Assembly (NCBI GenBank): GCA_009991425.1
Contig: JAACWH010000021.1
Location: forward strand, 22,665-86,664
DNA length: 64,000 nucleotides
Direction: 5' to 3'
Source: Leptospira sp.
Lineage (GTDB): Bacteria > Spirochaetota > Leptospiria > Leptospirales > Leptospiraceae
Shown: positions 10,947 to 21,158 of the stretch, one piece after another
How positions within the stretch are numbered: the first letter of the stretch is position 1
How the letters are laid out: each line of letters opens with the position of its first letter
Made by a program: the position numbers and the translations under genes
The notes under the pieces: model-generated
The model's input: the letters and a program-made list of their open reading frames with translations, nothing else
Told to the model about the DNA's origin: nothing
Databases searched by the model: none

Positions 10947-11473
10947 GAATAAAGCTTAGTTATGTACAATCGAATCCAAAAACTAATAGGACTCAAAATC
11001 CCAGAATCAACAAATCGAATGGTATGGTTTTTATCAACAAAGATAGTTGTAGGATAACCAGTAACATTAAATTCTTGAATTCGATTAGAGGGAATAACAA
11101 CTACAGGAAACTGAATGTCTTTATCTTTAAGAAAATCTTTGAGTTCACTCGGAGATACCGAGCCTTCCTCGATTGAGACAAAATTAACTGCGCGATCTTG
11201 AATAGCGCTCAGAGCAAATTTTAGAAAAGGTTCATTCAATTTACAGACTGAACACCATGTAGCCCAAAAATAAAAAACTGTAGGTTGATTCGGCTTTAAA
11301 TCTATTGATTCAGATCCTTGAACCCATAAAGAATCATTGAGTTTAGGTGTTGTTCCATGATCAGACCCACGAAAGAAAGCTAGTCCTAAGGAAATAACTG
11401 TAAAACCTATAAACAACATTAGGTATTTGATCCAAGTGTTCTTCTTATGATAACGTAGATCTTTAGCGTCCAT
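10943..11473 (-). CDS. Membrane-anchored thioredoxin-like protein (TlpA/ResA type)
   Basis: One N-terminal membrane helix (about residues 14-34) is followed by a thioredoxin fold on the far side of the membrane. The active site is CSVC at residues 74-77 in FYFWATWCSVC. The cis-proline loop is visible as VTGYPTTIFVD. Such proteins reduce or isomerise disulfides outside the cytoplasm, for example in cytochrome c or other envelope protein maturation. The CSVC pair differs from the usual CxPC and may shift the redox potential. The gene is coupled by overlaps on both sides, to the UbiA-like gene (1 base) and to the HExxH gene (4 bases). Confidence 0.85.
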   Translation of the reverse strand: MDAKDLRYHKKNTWIKYLMLFIGFTVISLGLAFFRGSDHGTTPKLNDSLWVQGSESIDLKPNQPTVFYFWATWCSVCKLNEPFLKFALSAIQDRAVNFVSIEEGSVSPSELKDFLKDKDIQFPVVVIPSNRIQEFNVTGYPTTIFVDKNHTIRFVDSGILSPISFWIRLYITKLYS

Positions 11474-12381
11474 TAAAACTCCGTAGGTAGATTAATATCG
11501 AGTTTAGCATACATAACTAGAAAAACAACAGCTAACCATAAAAACCCCGATGCGAGAACGGAACGATCCGTTAAAATTGCCTTAGTTGGGTTATGCCCCA
11601 TATTCTTAATATAAATGATATAAAGACTTCGAAAAATTGCATAAACTACAATTGGAACAGTGTATATCATTTTATCCGTTCCTAAATTCTGTATGGTGGA
11701 AGCAGAGATTGTATACATAACATAACTCATCAAAGTCATTGTCGCAACAATAGACATCATAAGATCTAAGAAGGAGGTAGAATATTCATTTAATATTTTT
11801 CGATGCTTTCCAGCATTCCCTTCTAATAGATCCAACTCACCTCTTCTTTTGCTAAAACCCCAAAATAAAGAGAGCATAAATGTGCAAAGCAATAGCCATG
11901 AAGAAAATGCAACATCTATCACAATAGCGCCAGCAATGGCTCTAAGCACGAAGCCAATACTAATACTCATTACATCCAAGATAACTAAATGTTTTAAATA
12001 TTTACTATAGACAATATTGAATAAAAGATAAAATAAAACTATAAACGCAAAACTTGGCTTCAGCATATAAGAAGCAACTAAGGCAAGAGGCAATATTATC
12101 AATGTTATTGCTAGTGCAATTGATCCTTCAATCGCACCTGATGCTATAGGTCTCTTTTTTTTCTCAGGATGCCTGGCATCTTCTTCCTTATCCAAATAAT
12201 CATTAATAACATATTGACAAGAAGCAATGATAGAAAAAAGAAAAAAGGATAAGATTACCGTAATTACAGCAGATTTATCTGTGATTCTTTTCCCAAAAAG
12301 AATTCCAGCAAATAGGATTAAGTTCTTAATCCACTGAGGAATTCTCATTAAGAGAAGATAATTTTGAAAAATACTTTTCAA
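11473..12381 (-). CDS. UbiA-family transferase, decaprenyl-phosphate phosphoribosyltransferase-like
   Basis: This multi-span membrane protein of 302 residues carries the UbiA Mg2+-binding motif NDYLDKEEDARHPEKKKRP at residues 60-78. The form NDxxDxxxDxxHPxKxxRPIASG, together with the N-terminal RIPQWIKNLILFAG, is typical of the DPPR-synthase subgroup. That enzyme transfers phosphoribose from PRPP to polyprenyl phosphate on the way to arabinose donors. A second Asp-rich region of the usual kind is less clear. Other subgroups (prenyl transfer to quinone or haem) are less likely. It starts 3 bases after the upstream membrane-protein gene. Confidence 0.8.
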   Translation of the reverse strand: MKSIFQNYLLLMRIPQWIKNLILFAGILFGKRITDKSAVITVILSFFLFSIIASCQYVINDYLDKEEDARHPEKKKRPIASGAIEGSIALAITLIILPLALVASYMLKPSFAFIVLFYLLFNIVYSKYLKHLVILDVMSISIGFVLRAIAGAIVIDVAFSSWLLLCTFMLSLFWGFSKRRGELDLLEGNAGKHRKILNEYSTSFLDLMMSIVATMTLMSYVMYTISASTIQNLGTDKMIYTVPIVVYAIFRSLYIIYIKNMGHNPTKAILTDRSVLASGFLWLAVVFLVMYAKLDINLPTEF

Positions 12382-12384
12382 AAA

Positions 12385-13410
12385 TTAATCCTTAAATTTA
12401 TATCTTTCCTCAGTAATTCGGGTTCTGAGAATAATTTTCTTTGCTTTATCGATTTGTGACGTATTTAGAACAAAGAAAGGATTTGAGCCAGTGCTAACCA
12501 TCTCTACAAAACCACCTGGTTTTGCCTTTCCCGCTTTTAAGTCATTCATTTCACCTATACTTGAAAAATCTTTAATTAAGAAATTTTCATTTAAGACAAA
12601 ATCTCGCTTATATAAGACTCTATCTCTTTCTCCCAAAACAGTAATTTCAGCGATTGAAAATTTCATCCTTCTTTGGTCTATTGGATCAATTCGAATACTA
12701 GAGAATGAAATTGGTTCAGTTATTCCAAAATCATAATCAACCCACTCTCCCTTTTTGCTTTGAACGACTGGAGCGGTTAGAGAGTTGGCCTCAATTGCAA
12801 CAGGACTTGCTTCACTTAGAAGAAAAAGTTGCGCCTTGCCATCTGTTAAATTGGGATATTTTACTTTTTGGTAGATAATGGAAGCAATAATAAGACTAAA
12901 AATCCCTACGACTGTTCCAATTTGGACTCTCCATCTTTTCTTAACATCATCCAAAGTTGTGTGAAGTTCTGATTTACGAATGAGTCTTAAAAACTTTTCA
13001 ATTCCTGTAAGTAGGCCTGCGATCTGTTCTTCGCAAATTTCAGCATTCTTCTCGTTGGATTCAAGATTTGCAATATTTAATAATTCCTTCTTATCTTTGA
13101 ACAGATTTGCTAAACTGTCTGGCAAAGATGATAGTCTAGAAGTTATTTCATTGGTATCTTTAGCAGGGTGGAATTTTTTATATTCTGCACAGATATTAAA
13201 AAGATCTAAAAGCAAAAGCTTCAGAATTACAAGTGCATCTGTGCTTTTAGCATTAGAATTCAAGATCTCTACGGATTCCATTCTCTCGTATACGGATTCT
13301 AATTTTTCAGAAAATAAATTCTTACGAGTCTCTTTATTAATTTCTTCAGTGCTGAGATCTGGTCTCTTCCAATCTATTTTTAAATAATCTTTTAACTGCA
13401 TAATCTCCAA
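12385..13410 (-). CDS. Single-span membrane protein of unknown function
   Basis: The 341-residue protein has a helical, charged N-terminal half and one membrane helix at about residues 166-183 (IGTVVGIFSLIIASIIY). A beta-rich C-terminal domain contains SFSSIRIDPIDQRR and IAEITVLGERDR, resembling a galactose-binding-like sandwich. I know no named family. A TTG start at 13410 is preceded by AGAGGA; an ATG three codons later is an alternative. It lies between ktrB (37-base gap) and the UbiA-like gene (3-base gap). The topology suggests the C-terminal domain is outside the cytoplasm. Confidence 0.65.
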   Translation of the reverse strand: MEIMQLKDYLKIDWKRPDLSTEEINKETRKNLFSEKLESVYERMESVEILNSNAKSTDALVILKLLLLDLFNICAEYKKFHPAKDTNEITSRLSSLPDSLANLFKDKKELLNIANLESNEKNAEICEEQIAGLLTGIEKFLRLIRKSELHTTLDDVKKRWRVQIGTVVGIFSLIIASIIYQKVKYPNLTDGKAQLFLLSEASPVAIEANSLTAPVVQSKKGEWVDYDFGITEPISFSSIRIDPIDQRRMKFSIAEITVLGERDRVLYKRDFVLNENFLIKDFSSIGEMNDLKAGKAKPGGFVEMVSTGSNPFFVLNTSQIDKAKKIILRTRITEERYKFKD

Positions 13411-13447
13411 TTAATCCTCTAGAAACAAAAATTTCAATCTAAAAACA

Positions 13448-15130
13448 TCAACCTACCTGTATCTTAACTCCATCATCATCTCCCATTCTTGGGACTCCTG
13501 TATGTCCAGTGGCGGCAATTAGAATCGTAAAGATTCCGATTCTACCTACGAACATAACCAGACAGTAGAATAACTTTTCCACATCACCCAAGGTTGGAGT
13601 GAGTCCTAAAGAAAATCCAACAGTTGAAAAGGCAGAGATCAATTCAAAGAAAATTACATGTAAAATATGTTCATTTTGATTCATCAAAGTGAGTAATAGA
13701 AAGATCATTGCGATAATAGTAGTCGCAAGGAAGTATACTCGAATGCTAATTGCTATTGACTTTTTAGAGACAATCTCTCCAAAAAGTCTCACAGTTTTGG
13801 CTGGATTGATTACGTTTTTCAAATAGGCAAGAAGAATGACAACTGTAGTTATCTTCACCCCACCAGCTGTTCCTTGAGGACCACCGCCAATAAACATAAG
13901 AACTATGATCATCACAATTGTTGGATCATTAACTCCTGATAAATCAATTGAATTGAAGCCTGCAGTTCGGGAACAGACTGATATAAAGAAAGCATTTGCA
14001 AATTTAACTGCTGGCTCCATTCCGTACAATGTGTGCGGATTGGATGATTCTTGGAGCAGAACAAATATAGTTCCCAAGGCAATCAATCCAATAGTTCCGT
14101 AAAACAACACCTTCCATTGGATTTTATTAGAGCTACCTAATAAATGACTATCATATTCTGTAATATTTTCATCCAAAGAATGGGACATTTTAATTATCAA
14201 TGGATAAAATCGAGGAAGATCTTCACGTTCAGGATGATCCATAATTTTTCTAACATAATAGGTTTCTAAGGATGCTTCTAGGTGAAACATAATGCGGTGC
14301 AGTGATTGCAAAAGAATTTTCTCAACATAGATAATTACAGGAAAGCCGATTCCACCTAAAATCACAAGTCCCGAAATAATATACAGGGCGGTTGGATAGT
14401 AAGCAATTATAGAAAGATCATCTAAAATTGAAAAACCTGCATTATTGAAAGCTGAAATTGAAGTAAACAAACTTAAGAAAAATCGATCTACATTTTCAGG
14501 AATATCTCCAGGAAAGCTAATATAAATTAAATAAGTTCCAATTGCTTCAATGGTAAAAGAGATATTAATAATTGAAAATAAAACCCTAAGTACGGTTGGT
14601 TCGTCTTTTTCTTTACTGGATTGAGATTCTAAAATCGCAGATGCCTGTTGGGAATCAATCGATGTGGATATTTGATGGCTTGTGTCAGATTGTTCGCTAG
14701 AAACGGAGTCTAGATCTACATTTCCATCGCTAGACTTAGCTTCAGAATATTCGATTATTTGATTGGGTTTGGCCTCTTCCGTTGAATCGATTGCATCTTT
14801 AATAAATTGGTGAAATTTTGTATTTCGCGAAAGTCCTTTAAGGATCAAAATTCCAATAACAACAGTAAATGTTATGATTCCCAAACCACCTAATTGAATT
14901 AAGATCAAAATGACAACCTGAGTCATAAATTCTAATTCAGAGAGTGGAATAGGAGTAAGCCCTGTTACGCAGACAGATGAGGCAGAAAGGTAGAATGAGT
15001 CTACATAGGAAAGGGAACCTTTTTCAAATACATAGATAAAAAAACTACCAATTAGAATAAGAAGAAAAAATCCACCAACAACGGATCTTGCAACCGAGAA
15101 CCGACTTAAGAAATCCATGAACCATTTCAT
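13448..15130 (-). CDS. ktrB: Trk/Ktr-type potassium uptake membrane subunit
   Basis: This is the ion-conducting subunit of a Na+- or H+-coupled K+ uptake system. Four P-loop segments with the selectivity-filter glycines are visible: [23 protein letters not shown] and FSTVGFS. The 560-residue length exceeds the roughly 450 of KtrB. The excess is a hydrophilic Ser/Asp/Glu-rich insertion at about residues 112-178, between the first two repeats. The regulatory RCK subunit (KtrA/TrkA) is not in this window. The ATG at 15130 is followed by the first membrane helix. It is divergent from fusA. Confidence 0.9.
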   Translation of the reverse strand: MKWFMDFLSRFSVARSVVGGFFLLILIGSFFIYVFEKGSLSYVDSFYLSASSVCVTGLTPIPLSELEFMTQVVILILIQLGGLGIITFTVVIGILILKGLSRNTKFHQFIKDAIDSTEEAKPNQIIEYSEAKSSDGNVDLDSVSSEQSDTSHQISTSIDSQQASAILESQSSKEKDEPTVLRVLFSIINISFTIEAIGTYLIYISFPGDIPENVDRFFLSLFTSISAFNNAGFSILDDLSIIAYYPTALYIISGLVILGGIGFPVIIYVEKILLQSLHRIMFHLEASLETYYVRKIMDHPEREDLPRFYPLIIKMSHSLDENITEYDSHLLGSSNKIQWKVLFYGTIGLIALGTIFVLLQESSNPHTLYGMEPAVKFANAFFISVCSRTAGFNSIDLSGVNDPTIVMIIVLMFIGGGPQGTAGGVKITTVVILLAYLKNVINPAKTVRLFGEIVSKKSIAISIRVYFLATTIIAMIFLLLTLMNQNEHILHVIFFELISAFSTVGFSLGLTPTLGDVEKLFYCLVMFVGRIGIFTILIAATGHTGVPRMGDDDGVKIQVG

Positions 15131-15228
15131 CTAGGCAAGTATGGAAACTACTACGGAAAACCCAACCAAAATTCCTTTACAAGAGAGTCCGTTTTAGCAG
15201 ATTGGTAATTATTAAAATTGAGGAAACT

Positions 15229-17340
15229 ATGAGCACTGCCACCTTTACCCCTTCTGAGAAATTACTCAAAACTAGAAATATAGGGATTTCTGCACACATC
15301 GATTCAGGGAAAACAACCTTAACAGAGCGTATTTTATTTTATACAAATCGTATCCATGCGATTCATGAAGTTCGTGGTAAAGACGGCGTGGGTGCGAAAA
15401 TGGACTCTATGGAACTCGAAAGAGAGCGTGGAATTACTATCCAATCTGCTGCAACATACTGTACTTGGAAAGATACTTCCATCAATATCATTGATACGCC
15501 AGGTCACGTAGATTTTACAATTGAAGTGGAGAGATCTCTAAGAGTTCTTGATTCAGCAATCATGGTATTATGTGGTGTAGCTGGAGTCCAGTCTCAGTCA
15601 ATTACTGTTGATAGACAGATGAAAAGATACAACGTTCCAAGACTTGCCTTTATCAATAAATTAGATAGAACGGGAGCAAATCCTTGGAAGGTTATCAACC
15701 AACTAAGAGAAAAGCTTCATTTAAATGCACATGCTATCCAACTTCCTATCGGTCTAGAAAATGACCTTAAAGGTGTAGTCGATCTAGTTACGATGAAAGC
15801 CTTATACTTTGAAGGTGAGAATGGTCTTGATATAGTAGAAAAAGATATTCCAGAAGACATGGTAGAGCTTGCCAATGAGAAGAGAGAGGCCTTACTTGAT
15901 GCAGCCTCTTTATTTTCTGATGAACTAACAGAAGCAATGTTGGAAGGTGAGCCTACTACGGAATTGATTAAAGCAGCAATTCGTAATGGAGTATTAGCAC
16001 TTAAACTTGTTCCCGTATTCATGGGTTCTGCCTTCAAGAACAAAGGTGTTCAGACATTATTAGATGGTGTAACTGATTACTTAGGTTCACCAATGGACGT
16101 GAAGAACACAGCCATGGAAATAGAAAACGAAGACTCTGAAATTACTTTGGTTTCTGATTCCGAGTTGCCTTTGGTTTGCCTCGCATTCAAATTGGAAGAC
16201 GGTCGTTATGGCCAGTTGACTTATATTCGTGTCTACCAAGGTAAGATTCAAAAAGGTATGGCGATCTACAACTCCTCTACAGGAAAAAAACACAACGTAG
16301 GACGTTTGGTTCGTATGCACTCTAATGAGATGGAAGAAATATCGTCTGCAGAAGCGGGTGATATCGTTGCACTTTTTGGAATTGATTGTGCTTCAGGGGA
16401 TACTTTCACAGATGGAAAATCCAAACTCACAATGGAGTCCATGTTTGTTCCCAATCCTGTTATCTCACTTACAATTGAATGTAAAGAAGGTAAGCAATTA
16501 GCAAACCTTGCAAAAGCCTTGAACCGATTTACTAAAGAAGATCCTACCTTCCAAACAGAAGTTGACCAAGAATCTGGTCAAACAATCATCAAAGGTATGG
16601 GTGAATTACACCTTGAAGTTTATATCGAAAGAATGAAACGAGAGTATGGTGTAGATTTGGTTACAGGGGCGCCGCAGGTTGCTTTCCGTGAAACGATCAC
16701 ACAAAAAGCAGAATTTGATTATACTCACAAAAAGCAGACTGGTGGTCAGGGACAATTTTCCAGAGTTGCTGGTTACCTAGAACCTATTCCTGCAGAAGAA
16801 GGAAAGGACTATGAATTTGTTGATAACATCGTAGGTGGTTCTATTCCTCGTGAATACATCGGATCTTGTGATAAAGGTTTCCGTTCTTGCCTTCCTAGAG
16901 GAAGTATGATTGGATTTCCTATCATTGGAGTTCGAGCAGTGATCAACGACGGAGCTTACCATGATGTAGATTCTTCCGATATGGCATTCCAAATTGGAGC
17001 AAGATATGGTTTCAGACAGGGTTTTTCTAAAGCAAATCCTATCATTCTTGAGCCAATCATGAAAGTGGATGTGGAAGGACCGACTGAATTCCAAGGAGCA
17101 ATCCTAGCATCTTTGAACCAAAGACGAGGTGTGATCCAAAATACTTCGGAAGAAGACAATTATTGCAAAGTGGAAGCAGAAGTTCCTCTTTCAGAAATGT
17201 TTGGCTATTCAACAGTGCTTCGATCTTCTACACAAGGTAAGGCAGAATTTTCTATGGAATTTGCAAAATATTCTCAGGTTCCTAGAAACGTAGCTGAAGA
17301 ATTGATGAAAAAATACAAAGTCAATACTTCGGAAGAGTAA
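15229..17340 (+). CDS. fusA: Elongation factor G
   Basis: This GTPase drives translocation of tRNA and mRNA on the ribosome. The P-loop is AHIDSGKTT, the switch region includes RGITIQSAA, and DTPGHVD and NKLDRTG follow. Domains II-V run to the C-terminus. I chose the ATG at 15229 rather than an in-frame TTG at 15202, because GAGGA ends at 15224 and family similarity starts after it. The product is 703 residues. The gene ends at a strong hairpin terminator. Confidence 0.96.
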   Translation: MSTATFTPSEKLLKTRNIGISAHIDSGKTTLTERILFYTNRIHAIHEVRGKDGVGAKMDSMELERERGITIQSAATYCTWKDTSINIIDTPGHVDFTIEVERSLRVLDSAIMVLCGVAGVQSQSITVDRQMKRYNVPRLAFINKLDRTGANPWKVINQLREKLHLNAHAIQLPIGLENDLKGVVDLVTMKALYFEGENGLDIVEKDIPEDMVELANEKREALLDAASLFSDELTEAMLEGEPTTELIKAAIRNGVLALKLVPVFMGSAFKNKGVQTLLDGVTDYLGSPMDVKNTAMEIENEDSEITLVSDSELPLVCLAFKLEDGRYGQLTYIRVYQGKIQKGMAIYNSSTGKKHNVGRLVRMHSNEMEEISSAEAGDIVALFGIDCASGDTFTDGKSKLTMESMFVPNPVISLTIECKEGKQLANLAKALNRFTKEDPTFQTEVDQESGQTIIKGMGELHLEVYIERMKREYGVDLVTGAPQVAFRETITQKAEFDYTHKKQTGGQGQFSRVAGYLEPIPAEEGKDYEFVDNIVGGSIPREYIGSCDKGFRSCLPRGSMIGFPIIGVRAVINDGAYHDVDSSDMAFQIGARYGFRQGFSKANPIILEPIMKVDVEGPTEFQGAILASLNQRRGVIQNTSEEDNYCKVEAEVPLSEMFGYSTVLRSSTQGKAEFSMEFAKYSQVPRNVAEELMKKYKVNTSEE

Positions 17341-17363
17341 AATCCAACTCTTTTAAAACCTTT

Positions 17364-17409
17364 AAACCCTCGTTTTTTCTAATGAATCATCATAAAAAAG
17401 CGGGGGTTT
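17364..17409 (+). terminator. Rho-independent terminator after fusA
   Basis: The left arm AAACCCTCGTTTTTT at 17364-17378 pairs with AAAAAAGCGGGGGTTT at 17394-17409, with two G-U positions and a loop of about 15 bases. The A and T runs on the two arms could let it act in both directions. Confidence 0.75.
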
Positions 17410-17455
17410 CTCATATCTGAGCTATACTTGATCCGAAAATAAAAGAGATAGTCTC

Positions 17456-18100
17456 ATGAAATTTTCAATTCTTATCTTACTTCTTTTCATAGGTAATTTT
17501 GCTAGTCTTTCTGCAGAAATACTGAGCTTTAAATCTTACAAGGTAGTTTCAAGAGATACGTTATTTTCTATTTCACAAAAATTCAGCATCACAACCAAAG
17601 ATATATATCGTTGGAACGAAAAAAAGAAAAAGGATCCTAGGCTTTTTGTAGGTGAGACTTTACGAATACCAGTTTTTAAGACGGTAGCTGTAAATAAAAA
17701 TCTGAATAGTTCTGGAGAATCAATGTCTGCTTATTCTAATTTTAAATACCCACTGGAAAGAAAATCGAAAATCAATCTAGATTATTCTGCGATTACCTAT
17801 GCTCCCCACAAAGGTATACTTTTTGTAAATCCAGCTAAAACTGAAAATGTGGTTTCTATAGATTCAGGAAAGGTAGTTGCAATAGATTACATGGATGGCT
17901 ATGGTAACTATATCATTATGCAACATATAGGTGGATATTATTCTGTTTATGGCAATCTTTCAAGAGTGCTCGTTATAGAAGGTCAGACAGTTTCTCAAGG
18001 AGCCCGAATAGGAAATATATCTAAAGAGAAAGGACTCTACTTCCAAATTTCAAATAAGGATAAACCATTGAATCCAATGGCAGTGATTCGAAATGGCTAA
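17456..18100 (+). CDS. LysM plus degenerate M23/LytM protein
   Basis: A signal peptide (residues 1-20) is followed by a LysM peptidoglycan-binding domain (YKVVSRDTLFSISQKFSI ... LFVGETLRIP). A C-terminal LytM/M23-like domain follows. The metal ligands of active M23 enzymes are missing. The first His is HKGILF without the HxxxD aspartate, the YxHLS position reads YGNLS, and the HxH position reads YFQ. It is therefore probably not an endopeptidase but an NlpD/EnvC-like factor that activates an amidase during cell separation. Its 3' end overlaps the amidohydrolase gene by 8 bases. Confidence 0.8.
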   Translation: MKFSILILLLFIGNFASLSAEILSFKSYKVVSRDTLFSISQKFSITTKDIYRWNEKKKKDPRLFVGETLRIPVFKTVAVNKNLNSSGESMSAYSNFKYPLERKSKINLDYSAITYAPHKGILFVNPAKTENVVSIDSGKVVAIDYMDGYGNYIIMQHIGGYYSVYGNLSRVLVIEGQTVSQGARIGNISKEKGLYFQISNKDKPLNPMAVIRNG

Positions 18101-19346
18101 TAAAGAATTTATTAATTGGGAAATCCAAAATGCGGAAATTGTAAGCGCAGATAAAACTGAAACTAAAAATATATTTATAAAAAATGGAAAGTTTGATTCC
18201 ATCCAAGATGAACTTAGTAATTCTGAGACTGCTTTGTTTGATGCTAAAGATCTTTTCCTCTACCCAGCCTTAATCAACAGCCATGACCATTTGCTAGCAT
18301 CCTATTCTCCCAAAATTGGTGGTAAGGTAAAATACAATAATTGGCTTTCTTGGGACAATGAATTGAAGTCATCTATCATTTTTTCAGAGAGACAGACCTT
18401 AGATATTAACGATTTATATGCGTTAGGAACTTTCAGAAATATGCTTGGTGCAACAACAACAGTGATGGATCATATTCCTCATTTTGTAAATCGCAGTCAA
18501 ATAGATGACTCAGTCTTACGATTGGTCAAAGATTATTCACTTTCCCATTCTATTTGTTCTTACCATTTAGGTTGGGGTGATGGAGTAGAGATTGAATACA
18601 GCATCGCAAAACAAAAGAGAATACCATTTGTAACTCATTTAGGAGAGGGTTTTGACGAAGAATCTTATAGATCACTAGAAAGTCTTAAGAAACAAAATGG
18701 ACTTGGAGAATTTTCAGTTTTAGTTCACTGTCTTCCTTTTGGAAGTAAGGAAGCCAAAGAAATAGCAGAAGCGAATGCTAGTCTAGTTTGGTGTCCAAGT
18801 TCTAATCTACATATTTTTGGAAAGACAACAAATATTGAAGCCTTCATCGATGCAAAGGTAAATATTTCTTTAGGAACAGATCTTGCTATGGCGGGTTCGG
18901 ATAATCTGCTCGCAGAAATGAAAGTTGCCTTCTCTATTTTGCAAGAAACTAAACATAAAAAATCAGCATCCCAGAATCTCTTTCAAATGATGACTATAAA
19001 TGCTGCCCGCGCCTTGCGACTTGATTCTAGCCTAGGCTCAGTTGAAACTGGAAAATTTGCAGATTTTTTCTTATTGAAAAAAAAACACGAAGACCCATAT
19101 GAAAATCTTTTAAAGGCAGAATCTGAGGATATTGTTTTACTAGTCAAAGAGGGGAAACCTATATTCGGATCAGGTAGCCTCGAATCGCTTTTTCAGGAGC
19201 TGCATGTTGCCTCTGAATCGATTTTATTAAGGCATAAAGAATCTGCTAGCTTCCAAATTACTGGTTCACCAAAAAAAATCATGAAAAAGCTACAAACTGC
19301 TCTTGGTTACAAAAAGGATTTGGCATTTTTGCCAATAGTGGAATAA
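18093..19346 (+). CDS. Amidohydrolase-family metal-dependent hydrolase
   Basis: This cytoplasmic amidohydrolase of 417 residues resembles the TRZ/ATZ and SsnA deaminase branch. Metal ligands are visible: HDH in INSHDHL, His in VTHLGEG, His in VHCLPFG and Asp in LGTDLAM. The end (NAARALRLDSSLGSVETGKF, ADFFLLKK) is the usual composite beta-sandwich of these enzymes. The substrate cannot be read from the sequence, though guanine/adenosine-type deamination is common in the group. The start overlaps the LytM-like gene by 8 bases. Confidence 0.85.
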   Translation: MANKEFINWEIQNAEIVSADKTETKNIFIKNGKFDSIQDELSNSETALFDAKDLFLYPALINSHDHLLASYSPKIGGKVKYNNWLSWDNELKSSIIFSERQTLDINDLYALGTFRNMLGATTTVMDHIPHFVNRSQIDDSVLRLVKDYSLSHSICSYHLGWGDGVEIEYSIAKQKRIPFVTHLGEGFDEESYRSLESLKKQNGLGEFSVLVHCLPFGSKEAKEIAEANASLVWCPSSNLHIFGKTTNIEAFIDAKVNISLGTDLAMAGSDNLLAEMKVAFSILQETKHKKSASQNLFQMMTINAARALRLDSSLGSVETGKFADFFLLKKKHEDPYENLLKAESEDIVLLVKEGKPIFGSGSLESLFQELHVASESILLRHKESASFQITGSPKKIMKKLQTALGYKKDLAFLPIVE

Positions 19347-19366
19347 ATAGTTTAAGAGGAACATAT

Positions 19367-20422
19367 TTGTCAGGACCTATCGTTAGAAATTATAAAAGTG
19401 GATCCATTGTTTATTTTGAAAAAGATAAGGCAGAAGATATCTATGTCCTCCAGAAAGGCCGTGTCATACTTACTTTTACATCTGTTAATGGCAATGAGCT
19501 GAAGGAAGATGTTAGACTGGGTGAATTTTTCGGAGTTAAATCAGCATTAGGAAGATACCCACGAGAAGAGACTGCCCAAATTGTGGGAGACGCTTCTGTG
19601 CTCGTTTTCCGCATCAATGAATTCGAGAAATTTGTTTCCAATAAAACTCATCTTATTATAAAAATGCTGAAAGTATTTTCTAGCCAGCTGCGCCAAGTCC
19701 ATAGACAACTTAGAGAAATCCTTGGACAGGGTGAAGCAAGAAATGCTTCCTATGAACTTATGAATGTTGCGGAAGTCTTTTACAAAAATGGAGACTACGA
19801 CCACGCAGCCTATGCCTTCCAACAATACATAAAGCATTACCCAACAGGTGCATATGTTAAACGAGCCCAAGAACTCTATGATGCTTCTTCTAAGCACCAA
19901 CCTTACCCAATTAATATCCCGGCTCTAACCTACCAACAGGAAGGTAGCTCTCCCAATAAATTGGAGGAGATGCTAAAGGCTCCTGCGACACAACCTAAAA
20001 TAGAAGCAAGTATGGCAGCTGCTGATCCTAATTCCATTCCGGGAATTTTTCAAAAAGCCCAGACATTAATGAATGCAAATCAATTGGATGAGGCTGGTAA
20101 GCTTTTCCAAGATTTATCTTCTAGAGAAGATAGCACAACCCAAGACGACGAGAAATCTGTTGAAAAAGCTATTTTCCATCTAGGTCTTATTAAGTTTAAG
20201 AAAGAAGCATATGACGAAACTTTCTCTGCAATGTCCAATTACATTAAGAAATATCCCAAAGGCTCCTACCTAAAAGAATGTATCTATCATTTAGCTATGA
20301 GTTCTGAAAAACTTGGGGAAAAAGAAAAAGCAAAAACTCTGTATAATAAAGTAACTCTACTTTCTCCTGCTGATGATTCCATGACCAGCAAGGCAAAAGT
20401 TAAAATGAAGGAACTTGCTTAA
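19367..20422 (+). CDS. Cyclic-nucleotide-binding-domain protein with TPR-like repeats
   Basis: The N-terminal 110 residues are a CNB/Crp-type sensor domain ([18 protein letters not shown] ... [12 protein letters not shown]). Instead of a DNA-binding domain, the rest holds two tetratricopeptide or YbgF-like segments ([38 protein letters not shown]). It probably transmits a nucleotide or other small-molecule signal by protein contact. The start is TTG at 19367 with AGAGGA just upstream. The stop overlaps the start of the next CNB gene (ATGA), so the two are translated together. Confidence 0.85.
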   Translation: MSGPIVRNYKSGSIVYFEKDKAEDIYVLQKGRVILTFTSVNGNELKEDVRLGEFFGVKSALGRYPREETAQIVGDASVLVFRINEFEKFVSNKTHLIIKMLKVFSSQLRQVHRQLREILGQGEARNASYELMNVAEVFYKNGDYDHAAYAFQQYIKHYPTGAYVKRAQELYDASSKHQPYPINIPALTYQQEGSSPNKLEEMLKAPATQPKIEASMAAADPNSIPGIFQKAQTLMNANQLDEAGKLFQDLSSREDSTTQDDEKSVEKAIFHLGLIKFKKEAYDETFSAMSNYIKKYPKGSYLKECIYHLAMSSEKLGEKEKAKTLYNKVTLLSPADDSMTSKAKVKMKELA

Positions 20423-21066
20423 TGAATGATGCAATGCTGGAAGCAATGTTCGACAAATTTGGAAAAGTATTCCAACCGAATGAAATTCTTTTCTGTGAAT
20501 ATGAGCCAGGGAATGACTTCTTTCTTATAAAAGAAGGGAAAGTTAAAATAACAAAGACTGTTGGATCATCTGTGAAGACTTTGGATGTTCTTGAATCAGG
20601 AGATATCCTAGGCGAGATGGCTATCCTAGAGGAGCAACCCAGATCTGCTACTGCAATTGCTGTTACTGAAGTGAAGGCATTGAATTTCAATAGAGCCAAT
20701 TTTGAAATGCTGATGACCAAGAACCCGGCTCTTGCAATGAAGCTGTTGAATATTTTCTCCATTCGTATCTATGATGCCAAGAGAAGATTGATGATTCTAC
20801 TCATGGATGATATACTTGGCAAGGTCGCTGACGTATTTCTAATGTTACATGAAAAAAATTCCAACTCGGATAACTTCCATGAAGTCATTCTAAACACTAC
20901 TGTGGAAGATGTTGCGAATTGGTGTGCTCAACCTGTTGGCGAAGTGCAGAAAGTTCTCAACCAATATGTGAAAAATGGGAAAATCGATTTATATTCCGAT
21001 AAAATAATTATTCACAATATCAACGACTTCCAGAGAATCGTTAATCAGAAGAGAAAACCGAACTAA
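20422..21066 (+). CDS. Crp/Fnr-family transcriptional regulator
   Basis: This 214-residue protein has an N-terminal cyclic-nucleotide-binding domain ([15 protein letters not shown] ... [20 protein letters not shown]). The GEMA...RSATA phosphate-binding cassette (GExA-x-n-RSA) is well kept, so cAMP-like ligand binding is plausible. The C-terminal part ([20 protein letters not shown]) is a divergent Crp-type helix-turn-helix. It is coupled to the CNB-TPR gene by a 1-base overlap. tRNA-Arg begins directly after its stop codon. Confidence 0.85.
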   Translation: MNDAMLEAMFDKFGKVFQPNEILFCEYEPGNDFFLIKEGKVKITKTVGSSVKTLDVLESGDILGEMAILEEQPRSATAIAVTEVKALNFNRANFEMLMTKNPALAMKLLNIFSIRIYDAKRRLMILLMDDILGKVADVFLMLHEKNSNSDNFHEVILNTTVEDVANWCAQPVGEVQKVLNQYVKNGKIDLYSDKIIIHNINDFQRIVNQKRKPN

Positions 21067-21139
21067 GCTCCCTTAGCTCAGGTGGATAGAGCATTAGTTT
21101 CCTAAACTATGCGGACAGGTTCGAATCCTGTAGGGGGCA
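21067..21139 (+). tRNA. tRNA-Arg (anticodon CCT)
   Basis: The acceptor arms GCTCCCT and AGGGGGC pair throughout with one G-U. The D stem is GCTC/GAGC, the anticodon loop is TTCCTAA (anticodon CCT), and the T arm is CAGGTTCGAATCCTG. The first pair of the anticodon stem is T-T. CCA is not encoded. It starts directly after the stop codon of the regulator gene, so it may be processed from that transcript. Confidence 0.93.
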
Positions 21140-21158
21140 GTTTTGAATCATAAGACCC

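Noticed and set aside
15202..15228. TTG start giving fusA nine extra residues
   Set aside because: The ATG at 15229 has GAGGA just upstream and fits the family N-terminus. The TTG has no RBS.
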